The translations under genes and the position numbers were made by a program. Source: Lacipirellula parvula (GTDB lineage: Bacteria; Planctomycetota; Planctomycetia; Pirellulales; Lacipirellulaceae). Taken from it: 64,000 bases of DNA. The notes beneath the pieces were generated by a model. The model had not been told where the DNA came from and ran no database searches. It saw only the letters and a list, made by a program, of their open reading frames with translations. Below are positions 18,173 through 26,926 of this stretch, in pieces. Position 1 is the first letter of the stretch; the number at the start of each line of letters is the position of its first letter. The DNA lies in the NCBI RefSeq assembly GCF_009177095.1, contig NZ_AP021861.1, forward strand, positions 1,302,001 to 1,366,000, read 5' to 3'.

Positions 18173-19409
18173 ACACGAACAGCAACGCCAGGACCGTGAT
18201 TATGGCTGCCGGGACGCCGAGAAACAATCGCTTCGTATAGTAGCCGCGAGTCCAGGTATCGACTTTCAGCAGGCCGAACAGGGTGGCGACGCTCGCCAAC
18301 AGGCCGCCGCCGATCAGCGAGACGCTTTGCAGTCCTTCCCGTCGGGAGTAACTGCGGGCCCGGTCGACCAGCATTGCGTCTTGGGTTTCGTTGAATTCGA
18401 GCAGGGCGTAGACCTGTTTCATCTCGCCGACCGAGCTGTCGAGCGTATCGACGAACTCGTCGGTGCACAACTCGCGGCGGATGTAATCGCCGCCGAGGCC
18501 CATCTCATCGAGCGTCGCGTTGCTTGTGCGGCGTGCGATCGAACTCTGCGAGAAGTTGGTCATGCGGTTCAGAACCACGTCGTGCATCTTGCGGTCGAGG
18601 TCGCTTTGGCATTCATCCACCGTGGAGAACGGGCCGGAGGTGACGATGACCTTGCGAACGTTGCCGACTTGCTTCGGCGGATTGATAACCCAGTCCGGTT
18701 TGGGGAGCGACTTCGCTTGTTCAACGAAGCGTTCTTCAGCAAATGGATTGGGGTGTTTAACCGGGGGCTGCGGCGCATTCTGCGGCAGCGCGGCAAACGG
18801 GTCTTCTTGAATTTTCTGGGTTACTTTGACCGGCTCCGCTGGCGCAGCGGGAGCAGCCGGCGGAGGCGGAACGGCGCGGCCGTCGAGGATCGACTTCGCC
18901 GCGTTGACGAGCCAGCCTTGCGTGAATGGATCGGCGCCAGGGACCGAGGCGGAAAGAATCACCTTGGCCGCTTGTGTCAGCTCTTGCGGCGAGCTGGGGC
19001 CGATCGCCTCGTTCACGACGCTAACAGATTCTTCCACGACGGTTTCTTCGAGATTGATTCGCGGAGCGGTGAGTTGCTTCCACATCTCTTCGATCGAGTC
19101 GGTCGTTTTCGCTGCCTGCGGCGGTTCTGTTGGTTCGACTTCCCTGGTGATTGTCGTTTGCATCATGCTGGCTTGCGGCAGCTGCGTGACGACCTCAATC
19201 GGCTGCGGTACGTGGACGACGCGAGCGGTGAAGATGCCGAAGAACAGCAGGCCGAACATCACCAGTCCGAACAGGAAGAACCAACCAGCGACGCTGGAAT
19301 GCTGGCGCGGCCGCGACCTGCGGCTGAGCTTGCCGATAACGAACGCCGCTACGAGGACGATGACGATGATTTCAATCGGTCCAAATGCGAAAGCGAACAA
19401 TGGCTTCAT
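18168..19409 (-). CDS. Membrane protein with long periplasmic or cytoplasmic loop
   Basis: 413 residues. Hydrophobic segments lie at residues 8-24 and 38-60, then a roughly 280-residue soluble part with a Pro/Ala-rich section (PPPPAAPAAPAEP) and a helical region, and two closing hydrophobic helices. I recognise no named family. ATG at 19409 overlaps the kinase stop in ATGA, so translation is coupled and the protein is probably a partner or effector of the kinase. The stop codon lies in a repeat at 18168. The longer upstream frame (to 19625) is only antisense-like overlap with the kinase gene. Confidence 0.65.
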   Translation of the reverse strand: MKPLFAFAFGPIEIIVIVLVAAFVIGKLSRRSRPRQHSSVAGWFFLFGLVMFGLLFFGIFTARVVHVPQPIEVVTQLPQASMMQTTITREVEPTEPPQAAKTTDSIEEMWKQLTAPRINLEETVVEESVSVVNEAIGPSSPQELTQAAKVILSASVPGADPFTQGWLVNAAKSILDGRAVPPPPAAPAAPAEPVKVTQKIQEDPFAALPQNAPQPPVKHPNPFAEERFVEQAKSLPKPDWVINPPKQVGNVRKVIVTSGPFSTVDECQSDLDRKMHDVVLNRMTNFSQSSIARRTSNATLDEMGLGGDYIRRELCTDEFVDTLDSSVGEMKQVYALLEFNETQDAMLVDRARSYSRREGLQSVSLIGGGLLASVATLFGLLKVDTWTRGYYTKRLFLGVPAAIITVLALLFVS

Positions 19410-21565
19410 GCCGACACCGCCTTCTGCGCCAGCTCCCGGCGCTGGCTTGGCGACAGCCAAGGACTCGACAGCTGCACCGTGAACGCGATCGCCGCGGCGA
19501 GCAGTAGCCCGGTAGGCTGCGGGAACCACCAGAAGAACGTCAGCGCCCAGCCGATGAAGCCGGCGAACGCCGTCGACCAGAGGCTCACGCGGCTCGGGCG
19601 CGTCCATTCGGCCAGCCGCCACCAACGAATCGCGACGAACAGGAAGGCGAAGAACGCCACGTACATCGTCAGTGGGCCGACGACCGTCCCGGTTTGATAG
19701 GCGGCCTGCAACCCTTCAATCCGCCAGTTGAACACCTGGGCAAAGAGCGTGTCGTTGGGGCGAGGCGAGAAATCGGTCGACGATGGCAGACCGACGTACG
19801 CAGCGTCGGAGACCAGCCACGCCGCCACGCCGACGACGGCGCCGATCAGCAGATTGCCGAACCGCAGCGGAGCGTGATCCTCCATCCGACCTTCAAGAAT
19901 CTGGCTCGGAACAAGCAGTGCCCAAGCGGAGAGCGACGTGACGATCGACATCCACAGGAACAGTTCGAAGTTGAGCGTCGGGCCCATCAGCAGGCAGGCG
20001 AGGAGCGCCGTGACCGGGCCGACGATGCCGGCGGTGAGCATCGAGCCGACGATCGAGCTGAAGCGATCGCGCACGCTGCGGGCCTGGAGCTCTTGGTAGG
20101 CGGCGGTCCGCCAGCCCGATTTGCTTCCTCGGCGCCAAGGGGCCTTGGTGGCCGTGGCTTCTTTTGCGACGTGGCCCCAGGGCGAGTGCGTACCATTCGG
20201 TTGCAACTGGGCCACTGGCGTGGGGCTCGCAGCTGCGACTGGTTGCGGGGCGTGGACCTGCTGTTCGTCGCGCGGCGGCGTCGCTGCGTCGGCAACTGGC
20301 GTTAGTTTCACGTTCGGATCGGCCGTCGTCGCTTGGACGATGCCCCTGACGGCGAGGTAGGCGACGTACGGCACCACCAGGCTTAGGAAGGTGATTCCCA
20401 GCACATGACCGACCTGAATGAAGCCCATAAAGCAGGCGACGATGAACGCCATTCGCCCGATGAGCGGCCAGCTGTCGTAGTTCAGATCTTTTCGGGTCGA
20501 GATCCAGAGCGTGGCGATGCGATCCCAGATCGGCTCGGGGTAGCGATGGAAGAAAGCGATGAGGCCTTCGTCTTGCGCGGGCTTCCCTTGGACGCCATTT
20601 ACGCGAGCCGCTTCCATAGGGGCGACGCGCGGCGCTGCTTCATGGCGACCGTTGGGCGACTGCATCGCCGGAGCAGCGGCGTACGACGCGACCGGTTGCG
20701 CACCGCGATCGACGCCGCGGAGCAAGTGCATCATTTCGGCGGCGCTGTTGATCCGCTGTTCCGGATCTTTCGCCATCGCGCCGCGGACAACCGTGCGGAA
20801 CGGCTCGTCGAGCAGTTCGAGCTTCGGCTCGGCGGTGAGGTGCTTCATCAGCACTTCGCCGACGCTTTCGCCTTCGAACGGGACGCGGCCGGTGATCATC
20901 TCGTACAAGATGATGCCCAGGGCGTAGGCGTCGATCTCGCGGCCGTAGCGGCCGTTGGCAATTTCGGGCGCCATGTAGTGGACGGTGCCGACGCTCTCGG
21001 TCTGGCCGCTGCGGCGGCTGCAGGAGATGAACTTCGAGAGGCCGTAGTCGCCGATCTTGATGATGCCGTCGTCGACGAAGATGTTGGCCGGCTTCAGGTC
21101 GCGGTGGACGATGCCGTGGTCGTGCAGGTAGGCGACGGCGGCGCAGATGCCGTCGAACCAGTGCATCGCCTCGGCGACGGGCATGCCGCTGGGGTAGCGG
21201 TCGATGGCGTCTTCGAGCGATTCGCCCGAGACGTATTCCATCACCACCCAGCGATCTTCGTGCTCGTCGGAGCGGATGTCGTAGAGCGCGACAAGGTTGG
21301 GGTGCTTGAGGTTCAAGCAGTGCGTGACGCCGCGGAGCTCGACTTCAAGGTTGCGGCGAATGAGCTTCAGCGCGACCTCTTTGCCGGCGTCGCTCACGGC
21401 GAAGTAAACCTCGCCGAAGCCGCCGCGGCCGACGCCGCGCTTGATCGTGTAGCCTTCCAAGGGCCGCGAGCCGCTAGGGTAGGTGAACCGCATTGGCGGC
21501 TTCACCTGCACATCGGCGTCGTCGGATTGGAGGGGGGATGGATTCATTTCCAAGAGTGCGGTCAT
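19406..21565 (-). CDS. Membrane-bound Ser/Thr protein kinase
   Basis: 719 residues. The N-terminal kinase domain shows the glycine loop GVGRGGFGEVY (residues 44-54), Lys67 in VALKL, HRDLKPAN (154-161), DYG at 173-175 in place of DFG, and GTVHYMAPE. All catalytic residues are present, so it should be active. A Pro/Ala linker separates it from a C-terminal part with several hydrophobic helices. Eukaryotic-like kinases of this kind phosphorylate proteins in response to envelope or cell-cycle signals. It follows an FHA gene, whose domain binds phosphothreonine, and is coupled to the membrane protein gene. A second possible start is the Met six codons later. Confidence 0.85.
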   Translation of the reverse strand: MTALLEMNPSPLQSDDADVQVKPPMRFTYPSGSRPLEGYTIKRGVGRGGFGEVYFAVSDAGKEVALKLIRRNLEVELRGVTHCLNLKHPNLVALYDIRSDEHEDRWVVMEYVSGESLEDAIDRYPSGMPVAEAMHWFDGICAAVAYLHDHGIVHRDLKPANIFVDDGIIKIGDYGLSKFISCSRRSGQTESVGTVHYMAPEIANGRYGREIDAYALGIILYEMITGRVPFEGESVGEVLMKHLTAEPKLELLDEPFRTVVRGAMAKDPEQRINSAAEMMHLLRGVDRGAQPVASYAAAPAMQSPNGRHEAAPRVAPMEAARVNGVQGKPAQDEGLIAFFHRYPEPIWDRIATLWISTRKDLNYDSWPLIGRMAFIVACFMGFIQVGHVLGITFLSLVVPYVAYLAVRGIVQATTADPNVKLTPVADAATPPRDEQQVHAPQPVAAASPTPVAQLQPNGTHSPWGHVAKEATATKAPWRRGSKSGWRTAAYQELQARSVRDRFSSIVGSMLTAGIVGPVTALLACLLMGPTLNFELFLWMSIVTSLSAWALLVPSQILEGRMEDHAPLRFGNLLIGAVVGVAAWLVSDAAYVGLPSSTDFSPRPNDTLFAQVFNWRIEGLQAAYQTGTVVGPLTMYVAFFAFLFVAIRWWRLAEWTRPSRVSLWSTAFAGFIGWALTFFWWFPQPTGLLLAAAIAFTVQLSSPWLSPSQRRELAQKAVSA

Positions 21566-21588
21566 GGCGTTTTAGGAGCGGTCAGCTT

Positions 21589-21948
21589 TCAGCAAGACGA
21601 GCTCAGTTTGGCGATGAAGGAGGCGAGCATCCGTTTCACTTCTTGGGTCTGTTCCGCGAGTTGTTGATGGGATCCCGCTGCTAAGAAGCCGAGGTCGCAA
21701 GCTAGCAGCAAGTGGTATTCGGTTTCCGATGCAGAGCCCATCGCTATCTGCATGAAACGCTTCAGTTCAGCTTCGCTTCCCCGCCCGCAGCCTTCTGCAA
21801 GGTTGGCGGGGATCGAGGCGGTAGACCTTCTCAATTGGCTAGTTAATCCAAAGCGTTCGCGGTCAGGAAACTTCTCCGTGGCTCGTTAGACGTCGAGCGT
21901 CAGCCGGTGAGCTTTCTGCCAAACCTGTAAATCCCGAAAGTCTTTCAT
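21589..21948 (-). pseudogene. Four-helix-bundle (S23/IVP-type) protein gene with nonsense mutation
   Basis: From ATG at 21948 the frame reads MKDFRDLQVWQKAHRLTLDV, then TAA at 21886-21888, then RATEKFPDRERFGLTSQLRR and on to a normal end (CDLGFLAAGSHQQLAEQTQEV...). The parts before and after the stop together make a complete protein of about 119 residues of the four-helix-bundle family related to 23S rRNA intervening-sequence proteins. That family has Tyr at the stop position (VYRxT), so one base change (TAC/TAT to TAA) explains the break. Restart at an inner Met would lose the first helix. The family's role is unclear. Confidence 0.75.
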
Positions 21949-22014
21949 GCTTTGGCTGACCGCTCCCCCTTAGTTCGCTCCATTGTAGCTACTCTTGCCT
22001 GGAACCGACGACTT

Positions 22015-23454
22015 TCACAGTTCCTCCAGGCTAAGGGCGAATTCTTCGCCTTCAATGCGGCAATTGCCGCTGACGGCGGCCTGGCCCGTGCAGGTTTGGC
22101 CTTCGATTTCGATCGCCTGCTGGGTACGGCACATCAGTTCGTCGTTGCGACGGAACAGGACCAAATCGCCTGTCCAGTCGCGACAACGAATGTGGCTGTG
22201 CGATTGCGGGCCGAGGATGCAGCTCTCGCTCATCAGGACGATGCCGTCGACCGCCGGTTCGGTGCGATGTCGCGAGACGAGCTCGAGCACCGCCGTCGCG
22301 CTCAGGGCGTGCGGCTTGCGAAAGCGGAACTCGACGCCGCTACCGAGCGTGATCGTCGACTTGTCGCGGAGCACCGTCGGCTCGGTGATAACGCGGCCGT
22401 CAACGGCCGTCTTATGAAGCGGCGTCAGAACGTAGGCTTCGCGTTCGCGGCGGATGATCGCGTGGCGCCGCGAGAGATCGGCGAGGATCGGCACGTCGAC
22501 GCCACCTTCGGCGGCAGGTTGGCCCAGCACGATCTCGTCGCTCATGCAAACGAGGAACGCGCCGACTTCGTCGATCCAGACGACGATGCGTTTGCCGGGA
22601 GTTCGCTCGTTGATCACCGTATCCACCTTGCCGCTCCGCGCGAGTTGGCGCGTACTGCCTGCGGGAGCATTGGCTTGCACGCCGCGCTGCCAGGGCCATT
22701 TCGCAGCTTGCCCGTTCGGCTTGTAGGGGAGTGTTACTTCCATGCCGACCACCTGCCATGCCCGGTGGCGAGCCTGACGCGCCGCCGAATGCTGCGGAGC
22801 CAATTCTAGCAAGGATTCGGCCGTCTTGAGGACTTCTGTCCAATTGGCCGCGCCCAGGGCGACGTGCAGTTCAGCGTCGAGGCGATGGATCGCGGCCGCC
22901 GCTTCTTGCAGCTTGGCAGAGCGACTGGCGAAGCTTTGGCGAACGTTGGCCGGAGCATCACTCGGCAGCAGACGCTGGGCGTGTTCGAGAGATTCGAGGG
23001 CCGAGGCAGCGTCGCCGCGGCGGGCCCGCAGATCGGAGTGTTCGAGATGTTGTGCAATCATTTGCCACGTGCGGCGTTCAGTGCCGCCCAAACGCCGATG
23101 TTCCATGCGTTCTAGGGCCTGACGGGCGGCTGCCGCGTCACCCTGGGCCAAAAGATTTTGGGCCTTTTCGAGCCGGCGGCGAGTTTCGCCCTGCCGGACG
23201 TCGCTCACGGCCGTTTCGCCCGCTCCTAGCCGAGCGGCGCGGTCGAGGTCTTTCCAGCCAGCCTGGCTGTTGCCGTTTTCAATCCGTTGGCGAGCCCGGA
23301 CGACGAACTGGCCCGCTAGCTCTTGCGACAGCCGCTTCGCCGGCAGGAACTCCCGTAGCTTTTCGCTCGTGAGCATTTCGGCGGCTTCGTCCCACCGACC
23401 ATCCGCCATGGCCAGGCGAGCTTCGCGTAGTTGAAATCGCCAGGCCGGGAACAT
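22015..23454 (-). CDS. FHA-domain protein with helical repeat N-terminus
   Basis: 479 residues, no signal peptide. The first 230 residues are Ala/Arg/Glu-rich helices in TPR-like pairs (AQNLLAQGDAAAARQALERM, ALESLEHAQRLLP). A forkhead-associated domain lies around residues 310-390: the family features appear as DLSRRHAIIRRE, then VDGRVIT and a glycine-containing final strand. FHA domains bind phosphothreonine peptides, so it is a likely partner of the adjacent kinase. The rest of the C-terminus is a second beta-rich region (VLMSESCILGPQSHSHIRC), possibly another FHA-like fold. AAGGA precedes the ATG. Confidence 0.7.
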   Translation of the reverse strand: MFPAWRFQLREARLAMADGRWDEAAEMLTSEKLREFLPAKRLSQELAGQFVVRARQRIENGNSQAGWKDLDRAARLGAGETAVSDVRQGETRRRLEKAQNLLAQGDAAAARQALERMEHRRLGGTERRTWQMIAQHLEHSDLRARRGDAASALESLEHAQRLLPSDAPANVRQSFASRSAKLQEAAAAIHRLDAELHVALGAANWTEVLKTAESLLELAPQHSAARQARHRAWQVVGMEVTLPYKPNGQAAKWPWQRGVQANAPAGSTRQLARSGKVDTVINERTPGKRIVVWIDEVGAFLVCMSDEIVLGQPAAEGGVDVPILADLSRRHAIIRREREAYVLTPLHKTAVDGRVITEPTVLRDKSTITLGSGVEFRFRKPHALSATAVLELVSRHRTEPAVDGIVLMSESCILGPQSHSHIRCRDWTGDLVLFRRNDELMCRTQQAIEIEGQTCTGQAAVSGNCRIEGEEFALSLEEL

Positions 23455-23521
23455 GAGTGAGAAGTCCTTGAACTCATGCGGGGATGAAGGGTGAGACCGT
23501 AACCTGCTGGAGGCCCTGAGT

Positions 23522-23608
23522 GGTCAGCTGTCAGCGATCAGCTTTCAGCCAGAGAAGATTGGGCAGTACTTCTTCCGGCTGATTGCTGAATGCTGACCGC
23601 TGATCGCT
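23522..23608. repeat. TCAGC-rich inverted repeat (family D), copy 1
   Basis: About 87 bp: left arm GGTCAGCTGTCAGCGATCAG, right arm CTGAATGCTGACCGCTGATC, roughly inverted. Another copy is at 25729-25816 and a half copy (GGTCAGCTTTCAGC) lies near 21576. Confidence 0.7.
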
Positions 23609-23614
23609 TTCCTG

Positions 23615-24445
23615 CTACTCAGCAAAGCTGGCCGTGGCGATCTTCGCTTCGCTGCGAACTTCGAGTTCGTCGCGATCCGAATCGAGCCCGAAGTATTCGG
23701 CGACTTGCGTCGTCACGTCTTCGGCGTCGGTTTCGTCGAGCGGAATTTCCTTCTGGAATTCCGTGTCGGCGTTGGCAAGCTTCGCGGCGACGTCGAGCTT
23801 CGTGCGGATGTCGACCATCAGCTGCTTGGCGCGGGCGAGCTTGCTATCGTCGAACTGGAAATCGCTCGAAGCTTCGGCGACTTCGACAAGCTTCAGCTTC
23901 GCTTCGAGGTTTTCAACGTCGACTTGCAGTTGCCGTTGGGCGCCGACCATGGCGGTCAGCTTCTCGCGAGCGGCGTCGAGGTTGCGTTGCCGGGCGTCGC
24001 GCATCTGCTGCAGGCTTTCGAGCGTGCCATCAACGGTCTTGTAGCGGTTGAAGCGGCGGGCGAGATCTTCCTTCACTTCGCCTTCGCTGTACGAGTGGCC
24101 GGCGTAGCGGAAGACGTTCTTGCCGCTGCTGAGGTCGCTCTGCAGCCGCATGATTTCCGACTTATCTTTCTCGGCCTTGGCGACGGCCGTTTCGAGCCGC
24201 TTGTCGAGTTCAGCGACTTCGACTTCTTCCTTGGCGATCACATGCATCGAGTGGCGGATTTCCGGCTCGAGGTCGCGCACCATGTTGCGGGCGCGGTCGA
24301 TTTGGAACGTCATGGGGACGGTTCCTTCGACCGAGTCCGAAACCTGGCGGTAACCGGTGGTGAGGTAGCTTCCGAGGTTCGTCGCGGTGAGGGCGCCCCC
24401 CAGGACTCCGACGCCGAGCGTCCCGATGACGAGCTTTTTGATCAT
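23615..24445 (-). CDS. Coiled-coil protein with N-terminal membrane anchor
   Basis: 276 residues. A hydrophobic start (MIKKLVIGTLGVGVLGGAL) acts as signal anchor or signal peptide. Almost all the rest is long coiled coil (EEVEVAELDKRLETAVAKAE, LQQMRDARQRNLDAAREKL), ending in an acidic tail. A GGAGG site sits nine bases before the ATG. It resembles PspA-like or other envelope coiled-coil proteins only in general form; no named family recognised. It is upstream of the FHA and kinase genes in the same direction, so it may be part of the same signalling set. Confidence 0.65.
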   Translation of the reverse strand: MIKKLVIGTLGVGVLGGALTATNLGSYLTTGYRQVSDSVEGTVPMTFQIDRARNMVRDLEPEIRHSMHVIAKEEVEVAELDKRLETAVAKAEKDKSEIMRLQSDLSSGKNVFRYAGHSYSEGEVKEDLARRFNRYKTVDGTLESLQQMRDARQRNLDAAREKLTAMVGAQRQLQVDVENLEAKLKLVEVAEASSDFQFDDSKLARAKQLMVDIRTKLDVAAKLANADTEFQKEIPLDETDAEDVTTQVAEYFGLDSDRDELEVRSEAKIATASFAE

Positions 24446-24806
24446 GGCAATTGGCCTCCGAAAATGGCCCGAAGCGTTGGCACGGGCAAAGGTGGGTGGA
24501 TAGCTTTCCGCTGTGGGAGGCGTCTCCGACGCCGAATTTGTTCACAACCGCAAACGGCGGTGATTTTTGGAATCGCTTCGGGGTCGGAGACCCCTCCCAC
24601 ATTGCTGGGACAAAGTCCTGCTATTGAGGTTTTCGCGGGCGGGGGAGCGATCTTGGCGGATTGGCCCAAAAATCCGACAATGGGCGTTCGAACCCCGCCC
24701 CTACGCCCTGCGTAGCGGAAGCCACGGCCTCGCCAGCGAATGTGGCCAGGCCTGCCGTCGAATGCGGGTAGTTCGCCCGCAGCCCACCTATCTTGCCGAG
24801 AATTTC
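24446..24806. other. Divergent spacer with family A repeat
   Basis: About 360 bp between the divergent coiled-coil gene and the His-rich lipoprotein gene. The family A repeat takes 24512-24601. The rest is GC-rich; GCGGGTAGTTCGCCCGC near 24766 can form a small hairpin. No gene is seen. Confidence 0.5.
24512..24601. repeat. TGTGGGAGG inverted repeat (family A), copy 3
   Basis: 90 bp; ends TGTGGGAGGCGTCTCCGACG and GGGTCGGAGACCCCTCCCAC followed by A. Here the GC(C/G) arms are exchanged relative to copies 2 and 4, that is, the repeat is in reverse orientation. Confidence 0.85.
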
Positions 24807-25718
24807 ATGATCCGCCGCTTTTTCGTCCTGCTTGCCCTCCCTGGCCTGACGCTGCTGGGAATGAGCGGCTGCAGCAAGCAACCGGCCCTCGACCCCGCCG
24901 TTGTTGCCAAACACCGCACCGCCCTGCTGTTGGAAGAGGAGCCGGATGGCGCCCAGACGGTGTTGGAGGTGCGCGAGGCGATGTTTGGCGCCCCGGCCGA
25001 CACCGGCGTGCCGCACGACCACGATGGCGACGGCGTGGCGGACCATGCTCCCGAAGATCACCCCGCCGATGACCATGATCACGACGGCGACGGCAAAGCC
25101 GACCACGCTGCCGAAGATCATGATCACGAGCATGCCGAGGGCGAGGCCGCTCACGATCATGACGCTGACGGCCATGCCGATCACGCCGCTGAAGATCACG
25201 ACCATGCCGATCACGATCACGACGGCGATGGGAAAGCCGACCATGCGGCCGAGGAGCATGATCACGCCGACCACGACCATGGCGATCACGATCACGCGGC
25301 CCACGACCACGCCCACGATGCGAAGAAGCCGCTTGTCGAAGAACTCGACGTCGTGCTCGTCGGTTCGGTTGGCGGCGTGCCGAATCCGTCGGATCAATCG
25401 ATGCCCGACTTCCCGTTCGCGAAGAACCAGGCGATCTTCTTCCTGGTCGACCCGGAAGTGGCCGCCGAGGCCGAAGAGCATGCCCACACCCACGCCCCGG
25501 GCGAAGAGTGTGCGTTCTGCGCCGCCCACGCGGGCGACTCGGCTCACGCGATCGCAGTGGTGCAGTTCCCCGGCGAGAACGGTAAGCCGCTGGCAGTCGA
25601 CGCTCGCGACCTGTTCGAGCTGAAGGAAAAAGAAATGGTCGTCGTGAAGGGGAAGGCGAAAGCGACCCCCAACGGGATGATCACAGTCGACGCCACGGGC
25701 GTGTATGTTCGCCGCTAA
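24807..25718 (+). CDS. His/Asp-rich putative metal-binding lipoprotein
   Basis: 303 residues. The N-terminus MIRRFFVLLALPGLTLLGMS precedes GC, a lipobox-like site with Cys22. Residues 70-175 are almost only His, Asp, Gly, Ala and Glu, in repeats of DHDHDGDGKADHAAED type, combining His clusters (zinc, copper or nickel) with calcium-loop-like DxDxDG. The C-terminal 120 residues form a beta-rich domain with another His/Cys cluster (HAHTHAPGEECAFCAAHAG). A metal-chaperone or buffer role at the cell envelope is likely but inferred. The exported HMA protein follows 129 bp downstream in the same direction, separated by a repeat. Confidence 0.7.
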   Translation: MIRRFFVLLALPGLTLLGMSGCSKQPALDPAVVAKHRTALLLEEEPDGAQTVLEVREAMFGAPADTGVPHDHDGDGVADHAPEDHPADDHDHDGDGKADHAAEDHDHEHAEGEAAHDHDADGHADHAAEDHDHADHDHDGDGKADHAAEEHDHADHDHGDHDHAAHDHAHDAKKPLVEELDVVLVGSVGGVPNPSDQSMPDFPFAKNQAIFFLVDPEVAAEAEEHAHTHAPGEECAFCAAHAGDSAHAIAVVQFPGENGKPLAVDARDLFELKEKEMVVVKGKAKATPNGMITVDATGVYVRR

Positions 25719-25728
25719 GTCGGCGAAG

Positions 25729-25816
25729 CGGTCAGCTTTCAGCGGTCAGCAATCAGCCGAAAGGACGGATGGCTTTCATGCTCTGGCTGATTGCTGAACG
25801 CTGCCAGCTGATCGCT
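25729..25816. repeat. TCAGC-rich inverted repeat (family D), copy 2
   Basis: About 88 bp between the lipoprotein and HMA genes: left arm GCGGTCAGCTTTCAGCGGTC, right arm TGAACGCTGCCAGCTGATCG, inverted with mismatches. Same type as 23522-23608. Confidence 0.7.
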
Positions 25817-25847
25817 ACCCCCACTTTCAGACAAGGATGCTCTCACT

Positions 25848-26261
25848 ATGCGTCGTTTTATCATTGCCGCTTCGTTGGCGTTCGCGTCGGTATCGACTGG
25901 AATGGTTGCCAGCCACACCGCTGAGGCTCCCGCCGCGGCGGCCCCTGAAATCAAACTCGCCCCTAACGAAACGGCGATTTACGTCGGCGACATGCACTGC
26001 GCCACTTGTGCGAAGAAGATCTCCGGCAAGCTCTTCCGCGTGAAGGGGGTCATGAAGGTTCGCACGAACGTCAAGCAGCACGTGGCGATCGTGACGCCGC
26101 AGTCGAAGAAGCAGGTCGATGTGCAGGCCGCTTGGAAGGCCGTGCAAGCCGCGGGCTTCGAACCGACGAAGCTGATCGGCCCGGAAGGGACGTTTACTGC
26201 CGACGAGAAGTCGAAGGAGCCGGCAAAGGTCGCCGACGCCGCGACGGCGAAACAGTCGTAG
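25848..26261 (+). CDS. Exported heavy-metal-associated (HMA) domain protein
   Basis: 137 residues: signal peptide (about residues 1-25), an Ala/Pro linker, then an HMA fold with GDMHCATCAKKI; Cys51 and Cys54 are the metal-binding CxxC pair. The remaining strands and helices of the ferredoxin-like fold follow (GVMKVRTNVKQHVAIVTP, AWKAVQAAGFEP). A Lys/Ala-rich tail closes it. Relatives bind Cu(I) or similar soft metals. Export means it acts outside the cytoplasm, unlike typical CopZ chaperones. AAGGA lies before the ATG. Its neighbour, the His-rich lipoprotein, suggests shared metal handling. Confidence 0.8.
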   Translation: MRRFIIAASLAFASVSTGMVASHTAEAPAAAAPEIKLAPNETAIYVGDMHCATCAKKISGKLFRVKGVMKVRTNVKQHVAIVTPQSKKQVDVQAAWKAVQAAGFEPTKLIGPEGTFTADEKSKEPAKVADAATAKQS

Positions 26262-26311
26262 GCTTGAGTCGGTTGCTTGGTTGAACAGCGTAGAGGCTTT
26301 CTCGGCACTTC

Positions 26312-26337
26312 GGACTGGTCGCTTAAGCGACCAGTCC
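26312..26337. repeat. Perfect 26-bp palindrome (family E)
   Basis: GGACTGGTCGCTT followed by its exact reverse complement. Close copies at 30613-30638, 7026-7053 and 32457-32484. Between the HMA and SRPBCC genes; may form a hairpin in RNA. Confidence 0.8.
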
Positions 26338-26399
26338 AATGCGGCCTCCATGCCGTCACCTGTGGAACTTCAGCACGCGGCCCCCGGTGCTCAGCGCCT

Positions 26400-26870
26400 A
26401 TGGACGAAATGACGATCGAGCGTGCCCCGGGCGGCTACCGACTGCAAGCCGAGTGCATCGTTCCGCGGCCGCTTGCGGAAGTCTTTGACTTCTTCTCAGC
26501 TGCGGCAAACTTGGAGCGGATCACGCCGCCGCTCGTGCAGTTCCACGTCGTCACGCCGCAGCCGATCGTGATGCGCCAGGGGCTGCTGATCGACTACAAA
26601 CTGCGGATCCACGGGCTGCCGATCAAGTGGCAGTCGGAGATCACCGCGTGGGAGCCGCAGCGGCGGTTCGTCGATGAACAACGCCGCGGGCCGTACAAGT
26701 TCTGGCGGCACGAGCACCTGTTCGAACCGTGCGACGGCGGCACGCGGGTGATCGACGAAGTCCACTACGGCGTGCCAGGCGGGCGGCTCATCCACTGGCT
26801 CGCCGTTGGGCGCGACGTGCGGCGGATTTTTGCGTATCGGCAGGCGAAGCTGAAAGAGCTCTTTGCGTGA
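26400..26870 (+). CDS. SRPBCC (START-like) ligand-binding family protein
   Basis: 156 residues. The helix-grip fold is shown by PRPLAEVFDFFSAAANLERITPP near the N-terminus, then paired strands (IDYKLRIHGLPIKWQSEIT, FVDEQRRGPYKFWRHEHLF) and a long C-terminal helix (RRIFAYRQAKLKELF). The family binds hydrophobic ligands or acts as cyclase/coenzyme Q-binding-like protein; ligand unknown. ATG at 26400 is chosen because the upstream open frame is translated repeat. Single gene. Confidence 0.75.
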   Translation: MDEMTIERAPGGYRLQAECIVPRPLAEVFDFFSAAANLERITPPLVQFHVVTPQPIVMRQGLLIDYKLRIHGLPIKWQSEITAWEPQRRFVDEQRRGPYKFWRHEHLFEPCDGGTRVIDEVHYGVPGGRLIHWLAVGRDVRRIFAYRQAKLKELFA

Positions 26871-26885
26871 ATCTCTCGCGGCTCT

Positions 26886-26910
26886 CGTTCCCACGCTCCG
26901 CGTGGGAACG
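26886..26910. repeat. CGTTCCCACG palindrome (family G)
   Basis: CGTTCCCACGCTCCGCGTGG followed by GAACG: 10-bp perfect arms around CTCCG. Just downstream of the SRPBCC gene; could serve as terminator hairpin but lacks a T-run. Confidence 0.7.
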
Positions 26911-26926
26911 CACATTTGAATTCTTG

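Noticed and set aside
26886-26910. CGTTCCCACG hairpin as a specific terminator
   Set aside because: No T-run on either strand; treated as a repeat instead.
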